Origin: DATJCV01 sp963707665
GTDB lineage: Bacteria > Pseudomonadota > Gammaproteobacteria > Burkholderiales > Burkholderiaceae_D
Assembly: GCA_963707665.1 (NCBI GenBank)
Contig: CAVPQU010000002.1
Span: 186,001 to 250,000 of the forward strand
Reading direction: 5' to 3'
Length of the DNA stretch: 64,000 nucleotides
In this document: piece after piece, positions 44,447 through 53,690 of the stretch
Position numbering within the stretch: the first letter of the stretch is position 1
How the letters are laid out: each line of letters starts with the position of its first letter
Translations under genes and position numbers: made by a program
The notes under the pieces: generated by a model
Databases searched by the model: none
What the model was told of the DNA's origin: nothing
The model's input: only the letters and a program-made list of their open reading frames with translations

Positions 44447-45306
44447 GCCGCCGCCTGTCCGTCGGTAGGCGCCGTGGGTGCGAGCACGCCGGGCGGTGCC
44501 TTGTGGCGCTGGTAGCTCCACAGGTACTGCGCCGGACAGCGTGCGATCAGCGCTTCCATCGCCGCATTGATCGCGCGTGCCTGTTTCTGCAAAGAGCCTT
44601 CTGGCAATTGCCCGCATTCGACGAAATGCAATAAGTAGCCTTGTCCGCGCGGCCGCCGTTCGGCATATACCGCGATGATCGGCGCACGCGACAATTGCTG
44701 CAGCCGGGCCGGTAGCGTCATCGTGTAGGCCGGGCGGCCGAAAAAATCGGCCCACACGCCTTCGCCCTCCTGTGGCACCTGGTCGGGCAAGACGCCGACC
44801 GTCTCGTTCCGCTTCAGCGCTTTCAGCAGCAGCCGCACGCCGCCCAGGTTAGCCGGTGCCAGGAACAGGTTGCCGCGCGCGCGCGCGCCTTCCATCAGCG
44901 GCTTTAACGCCGCCTTGCGTGGCGGGCGGTACATCACGGTCAGGCGCGTGTGGACCGCGGTGGCCTGAGCACTGACCTCGAAGCAGCCAAGGTGCGGCGT
45001 CAAGAAGATCACGCCCTGCCGGGCATCCAGCGCCGCTTGCACCAATTCCCAGTTGACCATCGTCACACTGGCCAGCACGCGTTGCGGCGGCGCACACCAA
45101 ATGAATGGCAGTTCGGCGATGCTTTTGCCGGCTTCTGCAATCGACGCCCGCAGATGCTGGCTGTAGCCGGCCCGCTCTAGATTGTTTCTGAGTCGCTGAC
45201 GATAGGTCGGCGACGTCAAATAGACCAGCCACCCAAGCGCTGCGCCCAGCGCGTGTAGCGCTGACAGCGGTAAATGGGACAGCAGGCGGAAAAGGAAAAC
45301 CAGCAT
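44443..45306 (-). CDS. Lipid A biosynthesis acyltransferase (LpxL/HtrB family), HxxxxE
   Basis: This 287-residue family member starts at ATG 45306. The catalytic segment is TPHLGCFE (H-x4-E instead of H-x4-D), a variation known in the family, and the later block is VGVLPDQVPQEGEG. An N-terminal membrane segment is present. It is translationally coupled to the second acyltransferase. In related genomes this pair is usually divergent from metK; here no metK follows, and a long non-coding stretch begins. Confidence 0.9.
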   Translation of the reverse strand: MLVFLFRLLSHLPLSALHALGAALGWLVYLTSPTYRQRLRNNLERAGYSQHLRASIAEAGKSIAELPFIWCAPPQRVLASVTMVNWELVQAALDARQGVIFLTPHLGCFEVSAQATAVHTRLTVMYRPPRKAALKPLMEGARARGNLFLAPANLGGVRLLLKALKRNETVGVLPDQVPQEGEGVWADFFGRPAYTMTLPARLQQLSRAPIIAVYAERRPRGQGYLLHFVECGQLPEGSLQKQARAINAAMEALIARCPAQYLWSYQRHKAPPGVLAPTAPTDGQAAA

Positions 45307-46029
45307 AGGGGAAGACAAAGTGGCGAAACGAGCCAGAATTTCTCAACAGATGAGGTCGCACGCAATCAATACGCACGAACCAGGAGAGAAATGAGCCAGG
45401 CGGAAATTATACTGTCTGAAGCCGGATTACTTGAATTGGGCCGGCAATCAGGAATTGGCCGCTTTTATTTGGGGGCATGGCCGGTGCAAGACTTCAATGA
45501 GAGGGAATGCCGGCAACGGCGCCATCAGCGCAGTCGAGAGGCGTTGGTAAAAGCGCCTTCATGACCGGCAGGCCACAAGCTGACGCGCTTCATCGCGGTA
45601 TCCGGGCCCGAGACAATCAGCGTTGATGGCGTTTCAGTGCGGGCCATTCTTTCGAGCGATTTCTCATTTTCCGCACCTGCTCCGCGTTTTCCCTTCGTAC
45701 CCATCCAGTTCGGCGTGGCCCACCTCGACTTCCCTGGTTATCGTACCTATAGCATTAAGTTATAGGCTGTGCGCAACTAATTATTTGTTTTAGGTTTCAC
45801 TCAGTTCCAGAATGTCAAGAATCCTCGCAGCTCTGGCTGCGAGTTGCGCTGCGCCGGCGACAATGGGTCGAGCTTGCCCGCGTGCGCCTGTTTTCCATGC
45901 CCGAAACACCTCCATCGCCTAGCCGAGATGGATGTGTGTCGTTACGGCGATAGTAAATTTAAGGGGGGCGATTTCGGATTGTCGACGGAATCGGCTGCCT
46001 CGATCGGATTGCGTTAAAAGGTTCTACAG
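45307..46029. other. Non-coding stretch at the border of core and accessory regions
   Basis: These 723 bases contain no reading frame I can support on either strand. They mark the change from the compact minus-strand housekeeping block to the loosely packed plus-strand accessory region. The only clear structure is the palindrome at 45746-45766. A lower-GC stretch with several AT-rich runs lies near 45750-45800. Confidence 0.6.
45746..45766. promoter_or_regulatory. Palindrome A: CCTATA-N9-TATAGG upstream of dadA-like gene
   Basis: This is a perfect 6-bp inverted repeat with a 9-base spacer, 264 bases upstream of the dehydrogenase start. It has the size and T-N11-A core typical of LysR-type regulator sites. 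The same arrangement recurs at 48807 and 50523. Confidence 0.55.
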
Positions 46030-47307
46030 ATGCATATTTGCGTATTGGGTGCCGGCGTCATTGGAACGACATCGGCGTATCAACTGCTGGAGGCAGGGCA
46101 TCAGGTCACGCTGCTTGATGCGAAGCCTGTGCCTGCGTCGGGGGCGAGTCTGGGTAATGGCGCGCAATTGAGCTATTCCTACGTGGCCCCGCTCGCCGAT
46201 CCGTCGGTGTGGTCGAAATGGCCTTATTACCTGGCTAGCCCGAATTCTCCTCTTACCCTGCGCCCCTGGACCGATTCCGCGCAGTGGGGCTGGTTGCTCC
46301 AGTTCCTGGCCGCCTGCACCCCGGGAAAAGTGCGAAGCACGACGATCGAGCTATTGCGGCTGGCATTTTTCAGCCGCCAGCAATTGGCGCGTCTGCGAGA
46401 GACGATTCCGTTTGACTTCCTGCATCGAACGGCTGGGAAGCTGGTCATGTTCAGTGATGCAAGCGCATTGCAACTGGCAAAAAAGCAGATCGATTTCCAG
46501 GCCGAACACGGCTGTGAACAGGAAATTGTCGACGCTCGCCGGTGCCTGGAAATAGAGCCAGCCTTGGTGGCGTCCTGGCGTAAGTGGGCCGGCGGGGTGT
46601 ACACCCCAAGTGAAGAAGTCGGCGACTGCGCATTGTTTTGCCAGCGGTTGTTGGCGAGCATGAAGGACCACCCAGGATTTGATTTTTTGCCATCCACGCC
46701 GATCACCCGCGTGGAAGTCAAAAATCGCGTGCTGCGCTCGGTGAGGGCAGGCTCTGACAGCATCCAGGCCGATGCCTTCGTGCTGGCGATGGGAGCACAA
46801 AGTACCGCATTTGCCCGTGAGCTCGGCTTTTCGGTGCCGGTTTATCCACTCAAGGGCTATAGCATCACGGTGCCGCTGCACGGGGCGGCGCTCGCGGCCG
46901 CACCGCAGGTGTCGATTACCGACCTATCCAGAAAAATCGTCTATGCGCGGTTGGGGGATCGCATGCGTGTCGCTGGCCGAGTTGAATTGGTCGGCATGAA
47001 TCAAGACATACCCAAACGGGCGATCGATGAGCTGACGCTCGCGGTGGCGGAAACATTTCCTGGCTGCGCTTCATCCTGCGCTGCGGACAATGGTGGTTCG
47101 GCATTGTCGCCTTGGGCGGGATTTCGTCCGGCCACGCCAACCGGTTTGCCGATCATTGGTCCATCTCCGGTCGGAAATTTATATCTGAATATCGGTCACG
47201 GCAGTTTGGGGTGGACGCTCGCATGCGGCAGTGCCGCGCTGTTGGCGCAGCAGATTGGCGGCAAGGCCACAGCGATCGATACGGCTGCTTTCCGTTTTAA
47301 CGGATAG
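46030..47307 (+). CDS. D-amino-acid dehydrogenase-like FAD oxidoreductase (DadA family)
   Basis: This 425-residue flavoprotein opens with the dinucleotide fold GAGVIGTTSAYQLLEAGHQVTLLD. DadA-like segments follow (ASLGNGAQLSYSYVAPLADPSVW and the C-terminal GFRPATPTGLPIIGPSPVGNLYLNIGHGSLGWTLACGS). The family deaminates D-amino acids at the inner membrane, passing electrons to the respiratory chain. Classical DadA shows the same ending pattern. The substrate is not certain: D-Ala, D-Glu or another D-amino acid. A LysR gene follows in the same direction. Confidence 0.88.
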   Translation: MHICVLGAGVIGTTSAYQLLEAGHQVTLLDAKPVPASGASLGNGAQLSYSYVAPLADPSVWSKWPYYLASPNSPLTLRPWTDSAQWGWLLQFLAACTPGKVRSTTIELLRLAFFSRQQLARLRETIPFDFLHRTAGKLVMFSDASALQLAKKQIDFQAEHGCEQEIVDARRCLEIEPALVASWRKWAGGVYTPSEEVGDCALFCQRLLASMKDHPGFDFLPSTPITRVEVKNRVLRSVRAGSDSIQADAFVLAMGAQSTAFARELGFSVPVYPLKGYSITVPLHGAALAAAPQVSITDLSRKIVYARLGDRMRVAGRVELVGMNQDIPKRAIDELTLAVAETFPGCASSCAADNGGSALSPWAGFRPATPTGLPIIGPSPVGNLYLNIGHGSLGWTLACGSAALLAQQIGGKATAIDTAAFRFNG

Positions 47308-47614
47308 CCTGTTGGCGACCTGATGCAATCCGGGCGCACGCGATTGAGCCCGGTGCGGGAACTGGAGTAGATGGCTGAGAGTGGCGCCGGTTAACGGCGT
47401 AAGCCACAAGATAGCGTCATGTGTACGGCAATCGGTATTTGCCTGAAAGACTTTGCCCTGAAAGGACTGGTTGATCTACAAGCCTGCCAGCGTGATGGAT
47501 GATGACTTGTCGAGCCTTTGGTAGCGCGTTGCGGACGCAGAAAAAGTGCTTCATTGCCGACGACAAGAAAATGCTACCATCCGTGCCGCTCGTCAAAGGT
47601 ACTTGAAAGATTGC

Positions 47615-48544
47615 ATGCAACTTAGGCAACTCGAAGTGTTCTACGCCGTCATGGTGACCGGTTCGATCAGCGCCGCGGCGCGTATGCTGAATATCACCCA
47701 GCCTGGTGCCAGCAAAATTATCCAGCAGTTGGAACGCAGGAGTGGCTTTAGCCTCTTCACTCGTGCGGGCGGCAGGCTGCGTCCATCGCCAGAGGCACTG
47801 GTTCTGTTCAAGGAAACACAGGTCTTGTATGCGCAGTTGGAGAAAATCAAAGCGCTCATGCAAAACCTCAAACGCGGTACCGGCCAGACGGTGATCCGCG
47901 TCAGCACCACCACCGGCTTGGCACACGATGTACTGCCGACCGCAACACAAGATTTCAGGAGCATGCACTCCGAATGCAAGGCAGAGTTGCATACCGCGAA
48001 TACCAAAGGAATTTTCGACGCGTTGATGCTGCGCGAGATCGATCTCGGCTTCGCACTTAATCCTCCCGAACATCCGGCGATCGAGCGAAAAGTCCTGGCA
48101 ATGGGAGAGCTGGTATGCATTGCGCCCCCGGGTTTTCGCCATACGTCCAAAAAATTCCGGTATTCGGATTTTGCTGACCATCCATTCATTGCCATGCACT
48201 GGGATGATCCGCTGGCGAAATTGTTTTTCAGCGAATGCAGTACCGCAGGCGTCGAGCTTTCCAGCGCGGTGGTCGTGCGTACTTATCTGATGGCACGCAC
48301 GCTGGTTCAGCGCGGCGCAGGCTTGGCGGTGATCGACCAATACACGGCGCAGCACGGGGATGATGGATCAGTCGAGATTTTCGAGCTGGAGCCAAAACTC
48401 CAGTTTTCCGTGAACGCGTTATGGTTGAAGGACACTGAGCCGTCGCTGCTGGTCAAATCATTTATTGATAGTTTCCAACAGGCCGAACGGCGCGTGGCGG
48501 AGAATCTGTTTCGGCAAGCCCCCGACTCTCGACGCCCGGACTGA
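47615..48544 (+). CDS. LysR-type transcriptional regulator (next to dadA-like gene)
   Basis: This 309-residue regulator starts at ATG 47615. The N-terminal winged helix-turn-helix is complete (MQLRQLEVFYAVMVTGSISAAARMLNITQPGASKIIQQLE) and a periplasmic-binding-like effector domain follows. It stands 307 bases after the dehydrogenase gene on the same strand. Its family often controls amino-acid or opine catabolism. It is the nearest candidate to bind the CTATA-N9-TATAG palindromes. Confidence 0.9.
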   Translation: MQLRQLEVFYAVMVTGSISAAARMLNITQPGASKIIQQLERRSGFSLFTRAGGRLRPSPEALVLFKETQVLYAQLEKIKALMQNLKRGTGQTVIRVSTTTGLAHDVLPTATQDFRSMHSECKAELHTANTKGIFDALMLREIDLGFALNPPEHPAIERKVLAMGELVCIAPPGFRHTSKKFRYSDFADHPFIAMHWDDPLAKLFFSECSTAGVELSSAVVVRTYLMARTLVQRGAGLAVIDQYTAQHGDDGSVEIFELEPKLQFSVNALWLKDTEPSLLVKSFIDSFQQAERRVAENLFRQAPDSRRPD

Positions 48545-49186
48545 TCCGCGTAGTAGTGACGTGAAGGCATGCGGGCGCCGCTCGCCCCTGCAAAACCGGT
48601 TCCTGGCTCGATCAAAACAAAGCCAGCTTATCGAATGCGGATAAGGCTTGCGCATGTCTTTCCTGCATTTGTCCCGTACCTACGCTTCCAGCCATGAGTC
48701 GCGAACGATTACTGTTCATGCGCCTTTTGGCGGCGCGCTGGCTGTTCTTTCTGCTATCGCGCATGTTGCAAGCCGTTTCGACATTCTCTGGCGCTCCCTC
48801 GCTCAAGCTATAGCCATTTGTTATAGGAATGATGCGTTAAGTGATTTGACCGCCGCTGGGATGCAACTCAGAATTTGATTGCCTTCCAGAGCCGGAATTT
48901 TTAACAACAAACGAGCAACTAAAACGGCAACGTTGTTGCAGATTGGGGTGGCGCGGCCCCGGCATTTTTACCGGCATGCAGCGGCGATTTTTGTACATCC
49001 GCCGCTGGCATCGTCTGGAAGCGCTTGGCCTCGTCGATGACCACCGTATTTCCCGCTTCGTTTTACCGGAATGCGCACGCTGCTTGACCTATCCAACCGC
49101 CGCATACCCGGGTCGCCGAGGTGGTTCGGCGCAGCATGGCTCCCTGCAAGCCTGTCGACCTATAAAAATAGTAACGGAGACAACAG
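48545..49186. other. Long leader region upstream of the NlpC/P60 gene
   Basis: These 642 bases have no gene I can support. They contain palindrome B and the 32-base block shared with the tpsB upstream region, and end with the Shine-Dalgarno ACGGAGA in front of a TTG start. After the shared block the sequence is still loosely similar to the tpsB leader for about 100 bases (A/C-rich CAAC runs followed by GGGG). Confidence 0.6.
48807..48851. promoter_or_regulatory. Palindrome B with conserved 32-base extension
   Basis: CTATA-N9-TATAG at 48808-48826 is followed by a block ending TTAAGTGATTTGACC. The 32 bases at 48820-48851 match 50535-50566 upstream of tpsB at 29 positions. The element lies 336 bases before the NlpC/P60 start. 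The high match outside coding sequence suggests a duplicated promoter-operator. Confidence 0.6.
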
Positions 49187-49260
49187 TTGCCAAAAATTTT
49201 TCTGACATCCGCTGGCCGAATCGTCCTGTTGGGATTGGCCTGCATCCTTCCGGCTTGCGG
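49173..49260 (+). repeat. Lipoprotein leader module, copy 1
   Basis: This segment covers the Shine-Dalgarno site, TTG start and lipoprotein signal of the NlpC/P60 gene. It aligns without gaps to 61524-61611 at the second gamma-glutamyltranspeptidase. AACGGAGA stands 14 bases before TTG in both. Bases 49212-49248 match 61563-61599 at 32 of 37 positions. The encoded leaders both end GLAC[IV]L..CGGGG. Confidence 0.75.
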
Positions 49261-50194
49261 TGGCGGCGGTGCCGCGCCCACTTCGTTGGCAGCGCCAGCA
49301 TATCAATTTATCCGTGCTGCCAGTCCTGCGCGTACCATCGTTAATACCAGCGCTGGGGAATGGCTCGCGACCTATACCGACGGCTCTTATACCGTCAGAC
49401 ACTACGGCCAAAGCCGTACATTTTCGGAGCCGGTCAACCCCGGAGTCACTGCGGGAGCGCAAACGGTAACCCACACCTCGTATGTCAGGGTGCTGCCGTC
49501 GCCGTGGCCATCCGGTGCAATTCCTACCGCTGCACAGGTGGATGTGCTACTCGCAAGTTCCGAACCGGACGCACTGGCGGTGGCGATGCAATATATCCAT
49601 GGCCAACCAACCGTGAAAGTGGCAGACGCCAACGCTTATACCGGGTATCTGTGGGTGTCGGGCGACGCCGGCTACGGGCCGGATATCGGCGCCGACTTCA
49701 ATGATCATCTTGGCGTCAGCTGGGACTATGGCGCAAGTTATGGCGGTATTGACCCCAACGAAACCGCCGAGTACGGCCTGCTGGACTGCTCTGGTTTCAT
49801 TCGGATGGTATTCGGCTATCGGATGGGAATTCCGTTGGCCAAGATCGGCCATGAGCGGCCGGGGGTAGCGATTCCGCGTACTTCAGCGCTCCAGAGTTCT
49901 TCGGGCACCAGCATCGGTGTCGGTGTGATTGCGGATACCGGCAGGAAGCCGACCAGCTTCGACAACCTGTCGCCTGGCGATATCGTATTTTTCGATGCCG
50001 ATGGTGCGGACGGAACGATTGACCATGTTGGCATTTATCTCGGTATCGATTCGAGCGGGAAAAACCGCGTGCTGTCGAGCAGGAACAGCCTGCTGGGTCC
50101 GACCATGAAGGATTCGGCCAGCGCGACCAGTCCTTCCATCCTCGATGGCAACGGCTGGATGCCGAGCGGGTTTCGTTCGGCACGCCGGTTTTAG
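49187..50194 (+). CDS. NlpC/P60-type peptidase, predicted lipoprotein
   Basis: This 335-residue protein starts at TTG 49187 with Shine-Dalgarno ACGGAGA. Its leader ends in a lipobox (LGLACILPAC, Cys about 22), then CGGGG. After an unassigned middle domain comes the NlpC/P60 core: catalytic Cys about residue 201 in LDCSGFIRMVFG, SPGDIVFFDADG, and His about 280 in DHVGIYLG. The family mostly cuts gamma-D-glutamyl-diamino-acid bonds in peptidoglycan peptides. The outer-membrane or periplasmic anchor suggests it acts on wall fragments or external peptides. It shares its leader with the second gamma-glutamyltranspeptidase. Confidence 0.88.
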   Translation: MPKIFLTSAGRIVLLGLACILPACGGGGAAPTSLAAPAYQFIRAASPARTIVNTSAGEWLATYTDGSYTVRHYGQSRTFSEPVNPGVTAGAQTVTHTSYVRVLPSPWPSGAIPTAAQVDVLLASSEPDALAVAMQYIHGQPTVKVADANAYTGYLWVSGDAGYGPDIGADFNDHLGVSWDYGASYGGIDPNETAEYGLLDCSGFIRMVFGYRMGIPLAKIGHERPGVAIPRTSALQSSSGTSIGVGVIADTGRKPTSFDNLSPGDIVFFDADGADGTIDHVGIYLGIDSSGKNRVLSSRNSLLGPTMKDSASATSPSILDGNGWMPSGFRSARRF

Positions 50195-50665
50195 CCATCA
50201 TTCCCGGAGTTGTGTCATCGCCATTTTGCGCTGCCGGGTCCGCCCGCATGCGCCGTATGTCGATCGCCAGTCAGATCGCCTTCATGCAAGTAACACGGTT
50301 TATTCAAGACGGAATGGAGCGAGCAAAAAAGTAGTCGCAATTCCCAAAAAATACGAGCGTAAAGTCCTTGCCTCGTTGCCGCAAAAGAGTGTGATGCGGG
50401 CAGCGCATTGCACAAAGTATGTGCCACTCATAGGCCGGGTTGTTCTCCGACCGGCCAGATACGTCCAACTTATCGAAATGGTTTGTCAATCCGCTATCGA
50501 AAATCCGATTTTCCCCGCTAATCCATAACCGGCCGTTATAGGAATCACGCATTAAGTGATTTGACCCTCGGAGAGGCGAACCCCACAATTCGACCGCCTT
50601 TCAAACTGAAAGTTCAGCTAAAGAAACGGCCGATTAAAACAACAACAACTTGGGGGATAGGCAAC
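50195..50665. other. Intergenic region upstream of tpsB-porin
   Basis: The region has no supported gene. It carries palindrome C and the 32-base block at 50535-50566 shared with the NlpC/P60 upstream region. It ends with a strong GGGGG Shine-Dalgarno sequence just before a GTG start. No clear rho-independent terminator follows the NlpC/P60 stop. Confidence 0.55.
50523..50566. promoter_or_regulatory. Palindrome C with conserved 32-base extension
   Basis: CCATA-N9-TATAGG is present, including ATAAC-N5-GTTAT (50525-50539), a form known for LysR regulators of opine and amino-acid genes. It is followed by the block ending TTAAGTGATTTGACC, 29 of 32 identical to the NlpC/P60 copy. It ends 100 bases before the likely tpsB start. 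Confidence 0.6.
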
Positions 50666-53600
50666 GTGAGCCAATGCGATTTTCACAGGCGCGCAGAACA
50701 CGATTTTTGCACCGCAATGCCGGTATTCCGTTTGAAACAATTGGTCGTGGTGGTCGTGGCCGCGTTTTCCTATTCCGCTTATGCGCAGTCGCCGCCGAAT
50801 GTCGGCCAGGTGCTTGAGTCGGTGCGCGAGTTGAATACCATTCCGGCGCGCCCGGATGCCGAAGCACTCCAGTTCGGTGTGCCGCAACCGGTGGTCGTAC
50901 CGGCGGAAGCCGTCCCTAACGATGAGCCAAAAGTTCATGTGCGGGCCTTCCGTCTACGTGGAAATACGGTATTTACGGAAGCTGAATTGCAGCCGCTGAT
51001 TGCCGCCGGTACTGGCCGGAGCCTCGATCTTCGAGGGATCGAGCAAATCATCGCGCGAATCGGTGACTACTATCACAGCAAGGGCTATCTTCTGGCACGC
51101 GCCTATGTGCCGGCGCAGAAAATCGAGAGCGGCGAAATCGAAATCGCCATCGCCGAAGGCAAGCTCGGTCAAGTCAAAATTCAACGCGGTGCGTCAGTGC
51201 GTCTGAAGCAGGAGCGCATCGATGGTGTTATGGCTGCGTTGCGCGCCGGCGCGCCAATCCATGTGCCAACGGTTGAGCGAGCGTTACTGCTGCTGACGGA
51301 TGTGCCAGGGATCAAGGTTCGCTCGACGTTGCGCCCTGGGGCCGCGGCGGGCACTGCCGATTTGCAGGTCTTCGTCGAGGAAGATCGCATGCCGCAGTTG
51401 TCGCTTGCCCTGGACAACTACGGCAGCCGTTATACCGGTCAGTTTCGCACCAGCTTCGGCTTGCAGTTGAATGACATGTTCGGCGCAGGCGATCAGTTTT
51501 CGTTCTCCGGAGTGCATGGGTTTTCCGGTCTGACCAGCGGCCGGGTAGGGTATGACTTCCCGATCGGCAACGACGGCTTGCGGATGAAGCTGTCCTATGC
51601 CGACCTGCATTACCATCTCGGCGGTTCCTTCGATGCGTTAAATATTGAAGGGGATTCACAGATTTTCGGTGGGGTTTTGCAATACCCGCTGATTCGTTCG
51701 CGTGATACCAATCTGATGCTATTTGCCGGAGCGGAAAGCAAACGCCTCTTCGAAAAGGTTGGCGCCGTTGGCAGCGCCGCTTCCAAGGAAGTCAATAGTG
51801 CGCACGTCGGCTTGACCAGCAGTTTGCGTGACGAACTGGGAGGTGGTGGTGTGTCGACTGCCAGCGCCATCTTGACCGGAGGTCATTTGCAGCGGAATTC
51901 CGACGCCGATGCTGCCATTGACGGATTGACGGCACGCAGCGCGGGCGAGTTTTCCAAATTCAATTGGCAACTGGGCAGGCTGCAACGGCTGGCGCCGAAA
52001 TGGTCGCTGGCCGCCAGTTTGAGCGGGCAATTGGCATCGCGGAATCTGGATTCGTCGGAAAAATTCTATCTTGGTGGCCCGTCGAGTGTGCGTGCGTACC
52101 AGATCGGCGAGGCCGCGGGCGACGAGGGGATGCTGGGTAATATTGAGCTGCGATACGATCTTGAGCCGGCGATGCAGCTGGTAGGTTTTGTCGATGCCGG
52201 CCGCGTTCGCATCAATAAAAATCCGTTTTCCATTGATGCCAATTACCGCACGCTGGCAGGCGCAGGCGTCGGCTTGAACTGGGATATCAAGGGAGTAGGC
52301 AGCTTGCGTGCCAGCTATGCCACCAAGATAGCGGGCGAGGCGATCGATCCCGAGCAGAGGCAACGCGATCAGCTATGGGTATCCTTGGCGGTGACGCCCG
52401 AAGCGCTGGCTGCCTTGGGCGCAACCCCGGCGTGGGCGCTCAAGAACGCCGTGGAGCGGCCAAGCAAGATTGACATCTATGGGACATTGAACGTCGATCT
52501 GGAGATCGCCAGCCGCCGTGGTGCAACCGCCGCCGGGCCGCGCGGCGCGACCCAGTCGCTGCCACCGACCGGTATTGACGCCGAGACCATGCAACGGATG
52601 ACCAGCAACGCATCCAACATCGGGTTCAAGGGATCGGAAAATCTGGGTGGAGGCCTGAGGGCCTGGTATCAAATCGAATCGTCGGTGTCGATGAAGAGCG
52701 GCACCGGCACGCTTGCCGGGCGCAATACCGGCGTTGCACTGGAAAGCCGCCGCTGGGGCACCGTGCTCTTCGGGCAATGGGATACGCCGTACAAGAACAG
52801 CACCGGTTCTCTGGATCCATTCTACGGCAACCAGGTCGGCGCTTTTTATAACATCCTCGGCACGCCTGGCTTCGGCGTCACCACGGCCACGCAGCCTGGG
52901 CCGGTAACGACGGCCAACGCGACCGACGACGACGATGCGTCGTTCACTCGCCGCCAGGGCAACAGCCTCCAGTACTGGACGCCGAAGGTCGGTCCATTTT
53001 CGGGCCGCTTCCTGTATTCGAGTGACAGCGAAAAAATCGCTCCCACCAGCGGCGAGGCGTCGCTGTGGGGTTTCAGCGTGCGTTACGACAACGGACCGTT
53101 GATGCTGAGCGCCGCGTATGAGCGCCACAACAACTATTACGGTGTGGCCAGCTTGGGACGCAACAACCGCGGCGTGGGTTCGAGCACAGGCCCGACCTCG
53201 CCGACGACATCGAAAGACGAAGGCTTGAAGCTGGCGATCGGCTACGACTTCGGCGCGACCGACATTGGCCTGGTCTGGGAAAAGCTGCGTTATCGGGAGA
53301 GCGGCGTCATACCCGCCGCCACGGTGCCCGACCTCCAGTATTACGACCGCAGCGCCGTATGGTTCGGCGTTACTCACAAGATGGGCAATCTCGAATTGCT
53401 GGCCAGTTATGGCGTCACCACCAATGGCAACTGCGAGATGATCAGCGGCAATCCGGCGCTGACGGAGTGTGTTACCGACGGCCTGGGAGCGGAAATGCTG
53501 AGCCTCGGCGCACAGTACCGGCTGTCCAAGCGTACTTCGCTGTATGCACAGTATGCGCAAATCAGTAACGGCGCATCGGGAAGCTATAACTTTTCAACCG

Positions 53601-53671
53601 GCTTCGTCAGCGGGGCCGGTGTCGGTGGCAGTCCGCGTGCATTCGGTGTTGGCATGATCCATAAATTTTAA
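50666..53671 (+). CDS. TpsB (ShlB/FhaC-type) transporter fused to a general porin
   Basis: A single open frame of 1001 residues from GTG 50666 (strong GGGGG Shine-Dalgarno); ATG 50717 is the alternative, both in frame with the signal peptide VVVVVAAFSYSAYAQ. About residues 90-165 are a POTRA domain (VRAFRLRGNTVFTEAELQPLI; DYYHSKGYLLARAYVP). About 190-585 are the TpsB beta-barrel (ALDNYGSRYTGQF; FYLGGPSSVRAYQIGE). From about 600 to the end is a Gram-negative porin (KIDIYGTLNVDLEIAS; NIGFKGSENLGGGLRAWYQIES; end GVGMIHKF with terminal Phe). TpsB proteins normally stop near 560 residues. The linker around ATPAWALKNAVERP could be a relic of a porin signal peptide. The tpsA gene follows 19 bases later. 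Confidence 0.9.
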   Translation: MSQCDFHRRAEHDFCTAMPVFRLKQLVVVVVAAFSYSAYAQSPPNVGQVLESVRELNTIPARPDAEALQFGVPQPVVVPAEAVPNDEPKVHVRAFRLRGNTVFTEAELQPLIAAGTGRSLDLRGIEQIIARIGDYYHSKGYLLARAYVPAQKIESGEIEIAIAEGKLGQVKIQRGASVRLKQERIDGVMAALRAGAPIHVPTVERALLLLTDVPGIKVRSTLRPGAAAGTADLQVFVEEDRMPQLSLALDNYGSRYTGQFRTSFGLQLNDMFGAGDQFSFSGVHGFSGLTSGRVGYDFPIGNDGLRMKLSYADLHYHLGGSFDALNIEGDSQIFGGVLQYPLIRSRDTNLMLFAGAESKRLFEKVGAVGSAASKEVNSAHVGLTSSLRDELGGGGVSTASAILTGGHLQRNSDADAAIDGLTARSAGEFSKFNWQLGRLQRLAPKWSLAASLSGQLASRNLDSSEKFYLGGPSSVRAYQIGEAAGDEGMLGNIELRYDLEPAMQLVGFVDAGRVRINKNPFSIDANYRTLAGAGVGLNWDIKGVGSLRASYATKIAGEAIDPEQRQRDQLWVSLAVTPEALAALGATPAWALKNAVERPSKIDIYGTLNVDLEIASRRGATAAGPRGATQSLPPTGIDAETMQRMTSNASNIGFKGSENLGGGLRAWYQIESSVSMKSGTGTLAGRNTGVALESRRWGTVLFGQWDTPYKNSTGSLDPFYGNQVGAFYNILGTPGFGVTTATQPGPVTTANATDDDDASFTRRQGNSLQYWTPKVGPFSGRFLYSSDSEKIAPTSGEASLWGFSVRYDNGPLMLSAAYERHNNYYGVASLGRNNRGVGSSTGPTSPTTSKDEGLKLAIGYDFGATDIGLVWEKLRYRESGVIPAATVPDLQYYDRSAVWFGVTHKMGNLELLASYGVTTNGNCEMISGNPALTECVTDGLGAEMLSLGAQYRLSKRTSLYAQYAQISNGASGSYNFSTGFVSGAGVGGSPRAFGVGMIHKF

Positions 53672-53690
53672 GACAGGAAGAGGACGCGCT

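Noticed and set aside
48943..49344. A 133-codon plus-strand frame in front of and inside the NlpC/P60 gene
   Set aside because: It overlaps the NlpC/P60 leader in another frame, has no Shine-Dalgarno site and no recognisable domain; the lipoprotein start at 49187 is supported by the shared leader.
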